The notes: generated from the letters alone by a model not told the origin. 64,000 nt of DNA from Scandinavium manionii (GCF_024764775.1 NZ_JALIGC010000040.1:843068-907067); one strand, 5' to 3'. Shown: positions 33,475 through 42,561, numbered from the stretch's first letter. Numbers and translations: made by a program.

Positions 33475-34569
33475 ATGGGGCAACTGGTACTCGATAAAAT
33501 ATCTAAACGCTACGGCACCTCCTCGGAGGTGATTAAGCCCCTGGATTTGACCGTTAACGACGGCGAGTTTGTGGTGGTCGTAGGGCCGTCGGGCTGCGGC
33601 AAATCCACGCTGTTAAGGATGGTCGCCGGGCTGGAGGAAATCAGCGACGGCGAAATGCGCATCGACGGCGTATGCGTCAACGACGATTCGCCGTCTGAGC
33701 GCGGCATCGGAATGGTGTTCCAGTCCTACGCACTGTATCCACATATGACGGTGTACCAGAATATGGCCTTCGCGCTGGAAATGGCGAAGCTGCCGCCGAC
33801 GGAAATCGACAAAAAGGTGCAGGCCAGCGCGCGCATTTTGCAGCTGGAGCAACTGCTCGACCGACGGCCGAAAGATCTCTCTGGCGGTCAGCGCCAGCGC
33901 GTGGCGATTGGCCGGGCGATTGTGCGTGAGCCGAGCCTGTTTTTGTTCGATGAACCGCTTTCCAACCTCGACGCCTCGCTGCGCGTACAGATGCGCATGG
34001 AAATTGCCGCGCTGCATAAACGCATCAACGCCACGATTTTGTACGTCACCCATGACCAGGTGGAAGCGATGACGCTGGCCGACCGCATCGTGGTGCTTAA
34101 TCAGGGGCAGATTGAGCAAGTCGGTTCCCCGCTTGAGCTGTACGATCATCCCGCCAACCTGTTCGTCGCGCAGTTTATTGGGTCACCTAAAATGAATCTG
34201 ATTGCGGGCACGATCGCAGAAACGGGCGAGCAGGAGACGGTTGTGGATCTGGAAAACCGACAACGCATTGTGCTGCCGGTGAATACGCTTGATGGGAAAG
34301 TCGGCAACAGCGTATGGCTGGGGATCCGCCCGGAGCACGTCCAGCTTATTGATTTAGCCGTGGCCGACGTGGAAGGCGAAGTGCTGTTTGTCGAGCAGAT
34401 GGGCAACGAAACGTTGCTGTACGTTAATAGCGGCTATGGCAGCGAGCCGTTGGTTATCCGCCTGACGTCGCGGCTGGAGATCACGCCCGATCAGCGGGTT
34501 GGGCTGCGTTTGCCAACGGAGAGTTGCTATTTGTTTGAAGCGGATGGGCGGGCTTTCACGCGAATTTAA
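33475..34569 (+). CDS. Sugar ABC transporter ATP-binding protein (MalK/UgpC-like)
   Basis: A 364-residue ATPase. It has Walker A GPSGCGKST (37-45), a Q-loop in FQSYALYPH, signature LSGGQRQR, Walker B LFLFDEPLSNLD and the H-loop in YVTHDQVEAMTL. A C-terminal TOBE domain (about 240-364) follows, as in MalK and UgpC. It energises uptake through the two preceding permeases and starts two bases after their last stop. Confidence 0.92.
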   Translation: MGQLVLDKISKRYGTSSEVIKPLDLTVNDGEFVVVVGPSGCGKSTLLRMVAGLEEISDGEMRIDGVCVNDDSPSERGIGMVFQSYALYPHMTVYQNMAFALEMAKLPPTEIDKKVQASARILQLEQLLDRRPKDLSGGQRQRVAIGRAIVREPSLFLFDEPLSNLDASLRVQMRMEIAALHKRINATILYVTHDQVEAMTLADRIVVLNQGQIEQVGSPLELYDHPANLFVAQFIGSPKMNLIAGTIAETGEQETVVDLENRQRIVLPVNTLDGKVGNSVWLGIRPEHVQLIDLAVADVEGEVLFVEQMGNETLLYVNSGYGSEPLVIRLTSRLEITPDQRVGLRLPTESCYLFEADGRAFTRI

Positions 34570-34581
34570 AAGGAGATCCCA

Positions 34582-36222
34582 GTGGAAAAAAAAGCATGGC
34601 ACAACGCGGTGGTGTACCAAATCTACCCGCGCAGCTTTATGGACAGCGACGGTGACGGCATCGGCGACATTCCCGGCATCATCAGCAAACTCGATTACCT
34701 CCACCAGCTCGGCATCAACCTGATTTGGCTCTCGCCGGTCTACCGCTCGCCAATGGACGACAACGGCTACGACATCTCCGATTACGAAGATATTGCCGCC
34801 GAATTTGGCACCCTGGCGGACATGGACGCCCTGATTGCACAAGCCAAACAGCGCGGCATTCACATCCTGATGGATTTAGTCGTCAACCACACCTCCGACG
34901 AACATCCGTGGTTTCTTGAAGCGCTGAAATCGAAGGATAACCCGTACCGTGATTTCTATATCTGGCGCCAACCAGCGTCAGACGGCGGGCCCCCGAATAA
35001 TTTCCGCTCCTATTTTGGCGGCAGCGGCTGGGCCTTTGACGAAGCCAGCGGCGAATATTTCCTGCATCAATTTTCTAAACGCCAGCCGGACCTCAACTGG
35101 GAAAACCCGCGCGTACACGAAGAGGTCCACGCCATGATGAACCGCTGGCTGGCGAAAGGCATCGGCGGTTTTCGCATGGACGTTATCGACCTCATCGGCA
35201 AAGAAGTCGATGCACAAATCATGGCCAACGGCAAAAATCTGCATGCGCTGATCCGCCAGATGAACCGCGCCACCTTCGGCAACGGCGATTACGTTACCGT
35301 CGGTGAAGCCTGGAGCGCTTCCCCCGCAGACGCCCTGCTGTACAGCGGCGCTGAACGTGAAGAACTGTCGATGGTGTTCCAGTTCGACCACATCAAACAG
35401 TTCTGGGATGAGCACGCCGGGAAATGGCGCAGCAAGCCGTTTGCGCTGGCCAGTTTCAAAGCGGTTATCGACAAATGGCAAACCGCGCTGGCCGATGACG
35501 GCTGGAACTCGCTGTTCTGGAGCAACCACGATTTACCCCGCGCGGTGTCGAAATTTGGCGACGAAGGCGAATTCCGCGAAGCCTCTGCCAAAATGCTAGC
35601 CACCGCCCTGCACTGCCTCAAAGGCACGCCATATATCTATCAGGGCGAAGAAATCGGTATGACCAATGTGCGTTTCAGCGACATCAACGATTACCGCGAT
35701 ATCGAAAGCCTGAATTTGTACCACGAACGGCTGGCAGACGGCGTCAGCCATGAAGAGATGATGCTGGGCATTCATGCCAATGGGCGCGACAACGCCCGCA
35801 CGCCGATGCAGTGGGACGCCAGCCCCAATGCTGGTTTCACCAGCGGCACGCCGTGGATTGCAGTCAACCCGAACTATCCGGAGATAAACGTCGCGGCGGC
35901 CCTTGAACAGCCGGACTCGATCCTCTGGCATTACCAGAAGCTGATTGCCCTGCGCAAGCAGTATCCGGTGCTGGTTTACGGCGATTACCAGCCGGTGATG
36001 GCTGACCACCCGCAGGTATTTGCGTGGCTGCGCACGCTCGGCGACGAGCGGCTGCTGGTTATCAACAATTTCTCCGCCGAGCATCTCACCCTGGAGATTC
36101 CCGAGGCGATGCAACACTGGCACGGCGAGTGCCTTTCCAGCAACTACGCGCCGCGTGACCAACTGGCGGTGAGTCTTGAGCTGCAACCTTATGAATCTTT
36201 TGCGTTACGAATCGGGAGGTAA
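34582..36222 (+). CDS. GH13 alpha-glucosidase, predicted alpha-1,6-type (palatinase PalQ-like)
   Basis: A 546-residue GH13 enzyme of the oligo-1,6-glucosidase subfamily. Catalytic residues are Asp200 (GFRMDVID), Glu242 (VGEAWS) and Asp317 (SNHDLPR). The subfamily motif QPDLN is at 168-172, and a Ca-type loop DSDGDGIGD at 21-29. The residue after the nucleophile is Val, which in this subfamily goes with alpha-1,6 specificity. Isomaltulose or isomaltose is thus the likely substrate. No signal peptide is present, so it acts in the cytoplasm. The start is GTG with AAGGAGA. Confidence 0.85.
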   Translation: MEKKAWHNAVVYQIYPRSFMDSDGDGIGDIPGIISKLDYLHQLGINLIWLSPVYRSPMDDNGYDISDYEDIAAEFGTLADMDALIAQAKQRGIHILMDLVVNHTSDEHPWFLEALKSKDNPYRDFYIWRQPASDGGPPNNFRSYFGGSGWAFDEASGEYFLHQFSKRQPDLNWENPRVHEEVHAMMNRWLAKGIGGFRMDVIDLIGKEVDAQIMANGKNLHALIRQMNRATFGNGDYVTVGEAWSASPADALLYSGAEREELSMVFQFDHIKQFWDEHAGKWRSKPFALASFKAVIDKWQTALADDGWNSLFWSNHDLPRAVSKFGDEGEFREASAKMLATALHCLKGTPYIYQGEEIGMTNVRFSDINDYRDIESLNLYHERLADGVSHEEMMLGIHANGRDNARTPMQWDASPNAGFTSGTPWIAVNPNYPEINVAAALEQPDSILWHYQKLIALRKQYPVLVYGDYQPVMADHPQVFAWLRTLGDERLLVINNFSAEHLTLEIPEAMQHWHGECLSSNYAPRDQLAVSLELQPYESFALRIGR

Positions 36223-36225
36223 ACG

Positions 36226-37872
36226 ATGGCGAACTGGTGGAAAGAGGCGGTGGCCTACCAGATTTATCCACGCAGTTTTAAGGACAGCAACGGGGACGGC
36301 ATCGGCGACCTGAATGGCATCACCGAGAAACTCGATTATCTGAAAGATCTTGGCATCGATCTGATCTGGATCTGCCCGATGTACACTTCACCGAATGATG
36401 ATAACGGCTATGACATCAGCAATTATCAGGAGATCATGGCCGAATTTGGCACGATGGCCGATTTCGACCATCTGCTCGAACAGGTTCACCTGCGCGGCAT
36501 GCGCCTGATTATCGACCTCGTGGTCAACCACACTTCCGACGAACATCCGTGGTTCCTTGAATCCCGCTCATCTCGCGATAACCCCAAACGCGACTGGTAC
36601 ACCTGGCGCGACGGCAAAAACGGTGCGGAGCCCAATAACTGGGAAGGAATTTTTAAAGGTTCGGCCTGGGAATATGACGCGAAAACGGAGCAGTATTATC
36701 TGCACCTGTTTACCCGTCGCCAGCCAGATTTGAACTGGGAAAACCACGACGTGCGCCGGGCGGTATACGACATGATGCACTGGTGGCTGGAGAAAGGGAT
36801 CGACGGTTTTCGTATCGACGCGATTTGCCATATGAAAAAAGAACCGACACTTGCCGATGTGCCGAACCCGGACAAATTGCGCTATGTGCCGTCGATGAAA
36901 AGCCATCTGAACTACGACGGGCTGCTCGACTACGTCGACGACATGAGCCAGAAGGTGTTTCAGCATTACGACATTGTGACCGTCGGCGAAGTGAATGGCC
37001 TGGACTCTGAACACGCCGAGGAGTGGGTCGGCGAGCACCGCAACCGTCTGAACATGGTATTCCAGTTCGAACACGTTCGTCTGTGGGATCCGGAAGCCGG
37101 TTTGCGCCCAGAGCCTTCGGTACTGAAGACGATATTCACCGGCTGGCAGGCGGCGCTGGAAGGCAAAGGCTGGAATGCGCTGTACGTCGAAAACCACGAT
37201 TTAACGCGCATTACTTCGCGCTGGGGCGACACCCAACATTACTGGCGGGAAAGCGCGACCTGCATTGCCGCGCTCTATTTTCTGATGCAGGGTACGCCGT
37301 TTATCTATCAGGGCCAGGAAATCGGTATGACCAACACCCGCTTCAGTGGGCTGGCCGATTTTGACGATGTCTCGGCGAAAAACATGTGGCGCGAAATGGC
37401 GGCGCTCGGTAAAAGCGAGGAGGAAATTATTGCGTTCCTTACCCACACCGGGCGCGATAATTCCCGCACGCCGATGCAGTGGAGCCACTCCCCCAACGCC
37501 GGTTTCAGCGAGGCGAAGCCGTGGTTTCACGTTAATGCCAACTACGAAATCATCAACGTCGCCAGCCAGCGGCAGGACCCGGATTCAGTACTCAACTTTT
37601 ATCGCGCGTTAATCAGCCTGCGTAAGAAAGAACGCTCGCTTATCTACGGGCGTTATCAGCTGGAACTGGCGGATCACCCACAGATTTACGCTTATCGTCG
37701 CGAATTGGGCGATGAAACGTTTCTGGTGCTGTGTAATCTGTCATCGAAATCGGCCCGCTGGCCTGAAGCAGAATTACAGCTTAAAGGCGCGACGCGCGTG
37801 CTGGGGAATTATGCGGAGATTGATGAGCCTTACCGACTTCATCGTTGGGAGACGCGCATTTATAAGCTGTAG
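36226..37872 (+). CDS. GH13 alpha-glucosidase, predicted non-alpha-1,6 type (trehalulase PalZ-like)
   Basis: A 548-residue GH13 enzyme paralogous to the preceding gene. Catalytic residues are Asp198 (GFRIDAI), Glu255 (VGEVNG) and Asp325 (ENHDLTR), with QPDLN at 166-170. Ala follows the nucleophile, where alpha-1,6 enzymes have Val, so specificity should differ from its neighbour, for example alpha-1,4 or the alpha-1,1 bond of trehalulose. The ATG follows the previous stop by three bases. It has no signal peptide and is followed by a terminator. Confidence 0.83.
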   Translation: MANWWKEAVAYQIYPRSFKDSNGDGIGDLNGITEKLDYLKDLGIDLIWICPMYTSPNDDNGYDISNYQEIMAEFGTMADFDHLLEQVHLRGMRLIIDLVVNHTSDEHPWFLESRSSRDNPKRDWYTWRDGKNGAEPNNWEGIFKGSAWEYDAKTEQYYLHLFTRRQPDLNWENHDVRRAVYDMMHWWLEKGIDGFRIDAICHMKKEPTLADVPNPDKLRYVPSMKSHLNYDGLLDYVDDMSQKVFQHYDIVTVGEVNGLDSEHAEEWVGEHRNRLNMVFQFEHVRLWDPEAGLRPEPSVLKTIFTGWQAALEGKGWNALYVENHDLTRITSRWGDTQHYWRESATCIAALYFLMQGTPFIYQGQEIGMTNTRFSGLADFDDVSAKNMWREMAALGKSEEEIIAFLTHTGRDNSRTPMQWSHSPNAGFSEAKPWFHVNANYEIINVASQRQDPDSVLNFYRALISLRKKERSLIYGRYQLELADHPQIYAYRRELGDETFLVLCNLSSKSARWPEAELQLKGATRVLGNYAEIDEPYRLHRWETRIYKL

Positions 37873-37890
37873 TTGAGCGGGAAAACGATT

Positions 37891-37919
37891 GAGGGTGGCT
37901 TTGCCACCCTCTTTCTTTA
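37891..37919. terminator. Intrinsic terminator at the end of the sugar operon
   Basis: Stem GAGGGTGGC/GCCACCCTC with a TTT loop and following TTTCTTTAT. It separates the sugar operon from the convergent minus-strand gene. Confidence 0.85.
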
Positions 37920-37920
37920 T

Positions 37921-38439
37921 TCAGATAACGTTGTGACGGTCGCCCGCGGGTGCTTGCAGCATATCATCCTGAGTAATCGTAATCGCACTCAGCAATTCGC
38001 CTTCGCGGGTCTTTTGAATAAACTTCATTGACCAGCCATGTTCAAACAACGGGCCGGTGTGAACATCTGCTTTCAGTTTCTGAATAAGATTCTGTTTTTC
38101 TACGGCTTTAATTTTTGACTTTTGACCATCACTAATGTGGCGAATATCAGCCTGAGAAACATCGAGCAACGTGAGTTCATAAATCGCGACCTTATCCCGC
38201 TCATTCATACTGGCGCTGTCCAGTCGGGTGTTTTTATGAATCTGATGATTAACCGACGTTAAGTTTAACTGTTTAATCTCTTCGCGAAGATGATTCAGCG
38301 CGACCGCATACACTTTATTTTCCTGCGCAACATGCTTGCTCTCAACCTTATAATGCTGTGCAGAAAACCAGGCAATACCACCAGCAATAAATGCCATAGC
38401 CATAATGAGTACGGATTTGGAAGTTAATTTTTTCGTCAT
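37921..38439 (-). CDS. Hypothetical membrane-anchored protein
   Basis: I do not recognise this 172-residue protein. It has a basic N-terminus and one membrane segment (about 8-27, VLIMAMAFIAGGIAWF). The remaining part, rich in Lys, Gln and Glu, would lie in the periplasm. A helical stretch at about 30-65 (VAQENKVYAVALNHLREEIK) could form a coiled coil. A beta-rich end follows. It is AT-richer than the neighbouring operons, reads toward the sugar operon and has a long AT-rich leader region. Confidence 0.6.
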   Translation of the reverse strand: MTKKLTSKSVLIMAMAFIAGGIAWFSAQHYKVESKHVAQENKVYAVALNHLREEIKQLNLTSVNHQIHKNTRLDSASMNERDKVAIYELTLLDVSQADIRHISDGQKSKIKAVEKQNLIQKLKADVHTGPLFEHGWSMKFIQKTREGELLSAITITQDDMLQAPAGDRHNVI

Positions 38440-38787
38440 GGTATTATGCTGCCCGAAATATTACAGACTCATGAGATACATCCCCTGATATGCTCCGCAG
38501 TATGACGTTGTAAAAATCGATGTCAACGCCATCCTCGACTCATTTATGAAATGATATCTCATATGAGACCTTTCTCCCTCCAGGAAATATCATCAGCAAG
38601 AACATGCACCACGCTTCGTTATAGCGGATACTTGAGTATGGAATATCTACTATGACATATGGTTTCATTATCCAATTTTACTTTTAGCTCAATTTCAGTA
38701 AGCTTAGACGGGTAGAAGTATTCTGTTATACTGTCCGATGAAACACGCTACCTGCGTAATTAAACAGTCAGAATTATGGGAGAGGGG
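38440..38787. other. AT-rich divergent region upstream of the regulator gene
   Basis: These 348 bases separate the minus-strand orphan gene from the plus-strand regulator and should contain both promoters. It holds a perfect 12-bp palindrome TCTCATATGAGA at 38557-38568 and a related ACTCATGAGA at about 38466. No gene is visible. The base composition suggests possible H-NS binding, which is inference. Confidence 0.45.
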
Positions 38788-39411
38788 ATGAAAAAGGAAA
38801 ACAGCAATAACCTCTATAGTACTGATGAATTTAATGCATTCATGGATTTCGTAAAATCGCATGGAGTACAAATTCGATACAGTAAAGGCCAATCATTAAA
38901 TCTAGAGAAAGCAGAAGTCGGCTTTGTACTTTCCGGACTGCTCGGCATTTATTATAAAGGTACAGGAAAATTCATCGACCATGCTTTTTACGGTATGCCA
39001 GCGATGGAAGATGATAAAATCATGTCAACGCAGCCGTTTTATTGCCGTACCGAAAGCGATGTGATTATTGCGAAAATCCCTATTCATAAAATATTTGAAA
39101 TCAGTCATCCCGATCAAGTGTATCGCGGTGTTGTTTTCTCGGCGTTGATTTACTCTCTCATTGATAAGCTCGCCAATATCTATGACATCAGGCATGGCGG
39201 CAATGGCTACAAAGTGGTGAAAGAGTTAATTGAACTTTACCTCAATGAAATGCATATCACCCAGGGCCTGGCTAACTACATATTAAAACGCACTAATTTA
39301 TCGAACAGTTATGTCTTTAAGATCCTGGCTACATTAAAGAAAAATGGATACATCGAAATAAAAAATGCACGCCTAACAAAAATACTCAAGCCATTACCCA
39401 ATAAGATTTAA
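38788..39411 (+). CDS. Crp/IprA-like transcriptional regulator with C-terminal helix-turn-helix
   Basis: A 207-residue predicted regulator. The first 120 residues look like a cyclic-nucleotide-binding-type beta barrel (GFVLSGLLGIYYKGTGKF). The C-terminus (about 150-205) is a winged helix with LKRTNLSNSYVFKILATLKK. This arrangement resembles IprA (HTH_46-type) proteins of enterics. ATG at 38788 follows GGGAGAGGGG; an ATG 12 bases earlier is poorly placed. It may control itself, the orphan gene and the porin-like gene that follows 95 bases downstream. Confidence 0.65.
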   Translation: MKKENSNNLYSTDEFNAFMDFVKSHGVQIRYSKGQSLNLEKAEVGFVLSGLLGIYYKGTGKFIDHAFYGMPAMEDDKIMSTQPFYCRTESDVIIAKIPIHKIFEISHPDQVYRGVVFSALIYSLIDKLANIYDIRHGGNGYKVVKELIELYLNEMHITQGLANYILKRTNLSNSYVFKILATLKKNGYIEIKNARLTKILKPLPNKI

Positions 39412-39462
39412 TACCTTCATAAATTTTAATAGCTGATTTTATTTTTTATTCACCTAATTATT

Positions 39463-39479
39463 CAGGGGGATTGCCCCTG
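39463..39479. repeat. Short inverted repeat before the outer-membrane protein gene
   Basis: CAGGGG-GATTG-CCCCTG, 28 bases upstream of the ATG at 39507. It could be an operator or an mRNA hairpin in the leader. Confidence 0.4.
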
Positions 39480-39506
39480 CCTATCTACACGCCAGGGTTT
39501 TTATTT

Positions 39507-40394
39507 ATGATCAAGAAAAATGCGTTATTATATCTTTTCGCCAGTGCGGTTTGCTTTTCAAGCCTGGGCTATGCCGCTGATAAAGATGGCCCGTCGGCTG
39601 AAGAAATGGAAAAAATTGCAAAAATGACGGCCAACCCAATTGGTGCCGCCTGGATGTTCTGGACGCAATATGACAACACCACGTTTAGAGGCGACAAATT
39701 CAACGGCACGGTATCCCGAACCACTATTCAGCCCGTAATGTCCTTTCCATTAAAGTTTGGTCAACAAGACTGGAACTTCCTCGTCAGACCGGTGTTTCAG
39801 TTCTATAACACCCCTAATTTGGGCGATGTTTCAATTCACGGGGATGGGGCGATGTTTGCCCACGGCAGGAGCAGCGGCATGGGCGATACCGGTCTGTTGA
39901 CCCTTGTTGGCCCGAACCGGGAAGATGGTTTTGTCTGGGGCGTCGGTGCGACGCAGCTCTTTGACACGGCGGAGAATGACTTCCAGGGCCAGGGCCGTTA
40001 TCAGGTGGGCCCGGCGTTATTATTAGCAAAATTGGCTCCGCATCCTGGCGGCACTAACCTCGGATTATTGGCCCAGCACTGGTGGTCTGCGGATAATAAA
40101 ACTAACCGGAAAGATACCAACCATACCGATATTCAGTATTTCATTAACTATCGTTTGAGCGGTACCGAATTGATCGGGATGAGTCCCGATATCACCATTG
40201 ACTGGAAGAAAAAACAGGGCGACCGTTTAACGCTTCCGATAGGTTTAGGTTATTCCAACGTCGTTAAATTAGGCAAACTCCCGGTACGTTTTGCCGCTGA
40301 GCTGCAATATTCTGTTATATCGCCTGACGATATCGGTTCACGCTGGAACCTTAAATTTATGTTTATTCCGGTCTTGCCGAGCCCATTCCTTTAA
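39507..40394 (+). CDS. Putative outer-membrane beta-barrel protein (phenol-degradation MetA / neuromedin U-like family)
   Basis: A 295-residue exported protein. The signal peptide (MIKKNALLYLFASAVCFSS, cleaved after GYA) is followed by a soluble segment AEEMEKIAKMTANPIG. The rest alternates like beta strands and ends in Phe-Leu (LPSPFL). The run IQPVMSFPL, DWNFLVRPVFQF, GMGDTGLL is typical of the family often labelled MetA-pathway or neuromedin U. I chose the ATG at 39507 because it begins a proper signal peptide. Substrate and role are unknown. Confidence 0.65.
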   Translation: MIKKNALLYLFASAVCFSSLGYAADKDGPSAEEMEKIAKMTANPIGAAWMFWTQYDNTTFRGDKFNGTVSRTTIQPVMSFPLKFGQQDWNFLVRPVFQFYNTPNLGDVSIHGDGAMFAHGRSSGMGDTGLLTLVGPNREDGFVWGVGATQLFDTAENDFQGQGRYQVGPALLLAKLAPHPGGTNLGLLAQHWWSADNKTNRKDTNHTDIQYFINYRLSGTELIGMSPDITIDWKKKQGDRLTLPIGLGYSNVVKLGKLPVRFAAELQYSVISPDDIGSRWNLKFMFIPVLPSPFL

Positions 40395-40426
40395 GGGGGT
40401 TTAGTGGGTGTTTGTGAATACGTTTC

Positions 40427-40468
40427 ACCCTCACCCCGAACTGCCCCCCCCAGGAGAGGGTGCGCTCA
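40427..40468. repeat. GC-rich palindromic repeat, copy 1
   Basis: The stretch TTTCACCCTCACCCCGAACTG and CCAGGAGAGGGTG forms an imperfect hairpin. It resembles the element at 48484. Repeats of this type are common between enterobacterial genes. It lies after the uraH stop. Confidence 0.5.
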
Positions 40469-40801
40469 CGACCCCCGATAGGTCGACCAGCCCCACGGGG
40501 CAATCAGAAACGGCAAATGATAGTGGTCTCCGCTACGCGGCAAGGTAACGTCAATTTGTGCCGACGGATATAACGTCTCCCGCCCGGTTTGCGCAAACCA
40601 CTGCCCAATATCCGCCGTCAGTCGATAGCGCCCTGGGGCTAAATCGCCTTCGGACATCGAACCAATGCGCCCGTCAGCATTGGTTTCTGCCTCCTTCAAC
40701 AACTGCCAGCCGCTTTCCGTTTGCTGTTCCAGGCGAATCATCACGCCCGCCGCCGGTTTTCCCAGCGACGTATCCAGGATGTGAGTCGAAATATGGCTCA
40801 T
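40466..40801 (-). CDS. uraH: 5-Hydroxyisourate hydrolase
   Basis: A 111-residue transthyretin-like hydrolase. It opens 5-hydroxyisourate to OHCU after urate oxidation. Family marks are HILDTSLGKPAAG at the N-terminus and the C-terminal tetrapeptide YRGS. It corresponds to HpxT of Klebsiella. Its start overlaps the end of the fused hydrolase gene by four bases (ATGA), so the enzymes of the two consecutive steps are translationally coupled. No signal peptide. Confidence 0.93.
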   Translation of the reverse strand: MSHISTHILDTSLGKPAAGVMIRLEQQTESGWQLLKEAETNADGRIGSMSEGDLAPGRYRLTADIGQWFAQTGRETLYPSAQIDVTLPRSGDHYHLPFLIAPWGWSTYRGS

Positions 40802-42561
40802 CGGGCAAACACTCCTTCCAGCCGAAGTTGGGTAATTTGTCGCAGCTGCCGCAGCGCCTCCTGCACTTCATCAGCCTCGGTATTTTTCAGTCGTTGTTGC
40901 AGAATCGAGAGAATTTCGTCCCCGCTGCGCCCTTTGGCGCGGATCAGGAACACGCGACCAAACCGTGCTTCATAGTCGGCATTCCCTTGCTCCAGGGCCT
41001 GTGCCAGCGCCGCATCATGACTATTGACGGCAGACTGCTCCTGGCGTGAAAACGCCGATTCCGCTGAAATGCCTTTCGGTTTATCACCAATGCGCGGGTG
41101 CGCTTCCAGAGCAATGTCCAGTTCCGGTAACCGCCAGCATTCGCTCAGCGCGATAGCGGTTTCCAGCACGCTTTCAACGCTCGAAAAAGGCCGCGCCGCC
41201 GCCAACGCATGTTGCCATTCCGGCAGCGCGACGCAGGCTGCAATCATCGCTGCCGCCTGTTCCGGGCTGGCGGCATTGAACTGCATCAATGGATCCGGCT
41301 GCACAATTTCCTGTACCGCCAGGCTGAACGCCTGCAACGCCACCGCGACGTCACTTGCCTCGACGGATTCCGCAGGGTGATGACTGATGCCTCCCGCGCA
41401 GCGCACAAACAGCATCGCCACCGGCCAGCGTTCGGCCAGCGCCATCGAATCATGTCCGGCTCCGCTCGGCAGCGTTAGCGCTCTGCCCTGCACTTTTTCG
41501 CAGGCACGCATCAGCATGTCCTGCAGCGCAGGATCGCACGGCGTGGCGGGCGTGGTGTAAAAAATATCATGGGAGAATATCAGGCCGCGCTGCTGGGCAA
41601 TCTGCTGCGCTTTTTCCAGTAGCTTAACCAGCAACGCTTCGCGCGTTTCCTCGGAGGGACTGCGAATATCGAGGCTCAGCGAGACGCTGCCGGGAATGAC
41701 GTTCACCGCACCCGGCTGGCAATTCAGCGTGCCGACTGTCGCCACCAGCGTCGGGTCGCTCGCCCGGGTCAGCTGTTCAACAGCCATCATCCATTCGGCG
41801 GCCCCGGCCAGTGCATCACGACGCAGATTCATTGGCACCGTTCCGGCGTGCCCGGCTTCACCGTCGAAACGACAGTTCAGGCGACGCGCACCGTTGATGG
41901 CGGTCACCACGCCCAGCGCTAAATTTGCACCCTCCAGCACTGGTCCCTGCTCGATATGCAGCTCCAGGCTTGCGCTAAATTCTTGCGGTAAACGCGCTGC
42001 GTGGGCGATTCGCGATGGGTCCAGCCCGGCGTTAACCATTGCCTGTGCCACGCTAATGCCCTGCGCATCGCAACAATCCAGCCATTCCGGCGACCAGGTG
42101 CCGGTCAGCCCACGACTGCCGAGCAGCGTGATGCCAAAACGAGTGCCCTCTTCGTCGCCGAAACCGACGATTTCAATCGCCTGCTCCGCACGCACCTGAT
42201 GCTGGTTCAGCCACGCCACGACCTCAATGGCCGTCAGCACCCCGAGCATGCCGTCGTAGCGCCCGGCGTTGCGCACCGTATCCAGGTGCGAACCAAGCAG
42301 CAGCGCGGGCGCGCCTTCCTGTTGCGCTTCGTAGCGCCCGCAAATATTACCCACCGCATCCTGCCAGGTGGTCATGCCCGCCTCGGCCATCCACTGCGCG
42401 ACGCGCGCGTTAGCCTGTAAATGTTCAGGTGAGAGGTACACCCGGGTGAGTTCCCCAGGGGCGGCACTGATTTCAGCCAGCTGATCGCTTCGCGCCATTA
42501 CGCGCGCTGCCGCCAGCCGGGCTTCTTCGGGCGTCATTGGCATCACGTTCTTTTGCATCAA
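40798..42561 (-). CDS. Fusion: allantoate amidohydrolase + OHCU decarboxylase
   Basis: A 587-residue two-domain enzyme. Residues about 1-418 are an M20-type allantoate amidohydrolase (HpxK-like), with metal ligands in GSHLDTV (His92), RYDGMLGV (Asp103), FGDEEGT (Glu137/138) and LHIEQGP (His202). Residues about 426-587 are a complete OHCU decarboxylase (UraD/HpxQ-like), with HPRIGDK (His488) and SRQEQ (Glu508). The domains catalyse non-consecutive steps: UraD makes S-allantoin, and the amidohydrolase acts after allantoinase. No stop or frameshift separates them. Confidence 0.92.
   Translation of the reverse strand: MMQKNVMPMTPEEARLAAARVMARSDQLAEISAAPGELTRVYLSPEHLQANARVAQWMAEAGMTTWQDAVGNICGRYEAQQEGAPALLLGSHLDTVRNAGRYDGMLGVLTAIEVVAWLNQHQVRAEQAIEIVGFGDEEGTRFGITLLGSRGLTGTWSPEWLDCCDAQGISVAQAMVNAGLDPSRIAHAARLPQEFSASLELHIEQGPVLEGANLALGVVTAINGARRLNCRFDGEAGHAGTVPMNLRRDALAGAAEWMMAVEQLTRASDPTLVATVGTLNCQPGAVNVIPGSVSLSLDIRSPSEETREALLVKLLEKAQQIAQQRGLIFSHDIFYTTPATPCDPALQDMLMRACEKVQGRALTLPSGAGHDSMALAERWPVAMLFVRCAGGISHHPAESVEASDVAVALQAFSLAVQEIVQPDPLMQFNAASPEQAAAMIAACVALPEWQHALAAARPFSSVESVLETAIALSECWRLPELDIALEAHPRIGDKPKGISAESAFSRQEQSAVNSHDAALAQALEQGNADYEARFGRVFLIRAKGRSGDEILSILQQRLKNTEADEVQEALRQLRQITQLRLEGVFAR

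Noticed and set aside
34582..37872. Possibility that one GH13 enzyme is a sucrose isomerase (isomaltulose synthase)
   Set aside because: Neither protein shows the RLDRD-type product-control loop or a signal peptide expected of secreted or periplasmic sucrose isomerases. Both look like cytoplasmic glucosidases.
39471..39506. Upstream TTG start for the outer-membrane protein
   Set aside because: It would add a proline-rich stretch before an otherwise normal signal peptide. The ATG at 39507 fits better.
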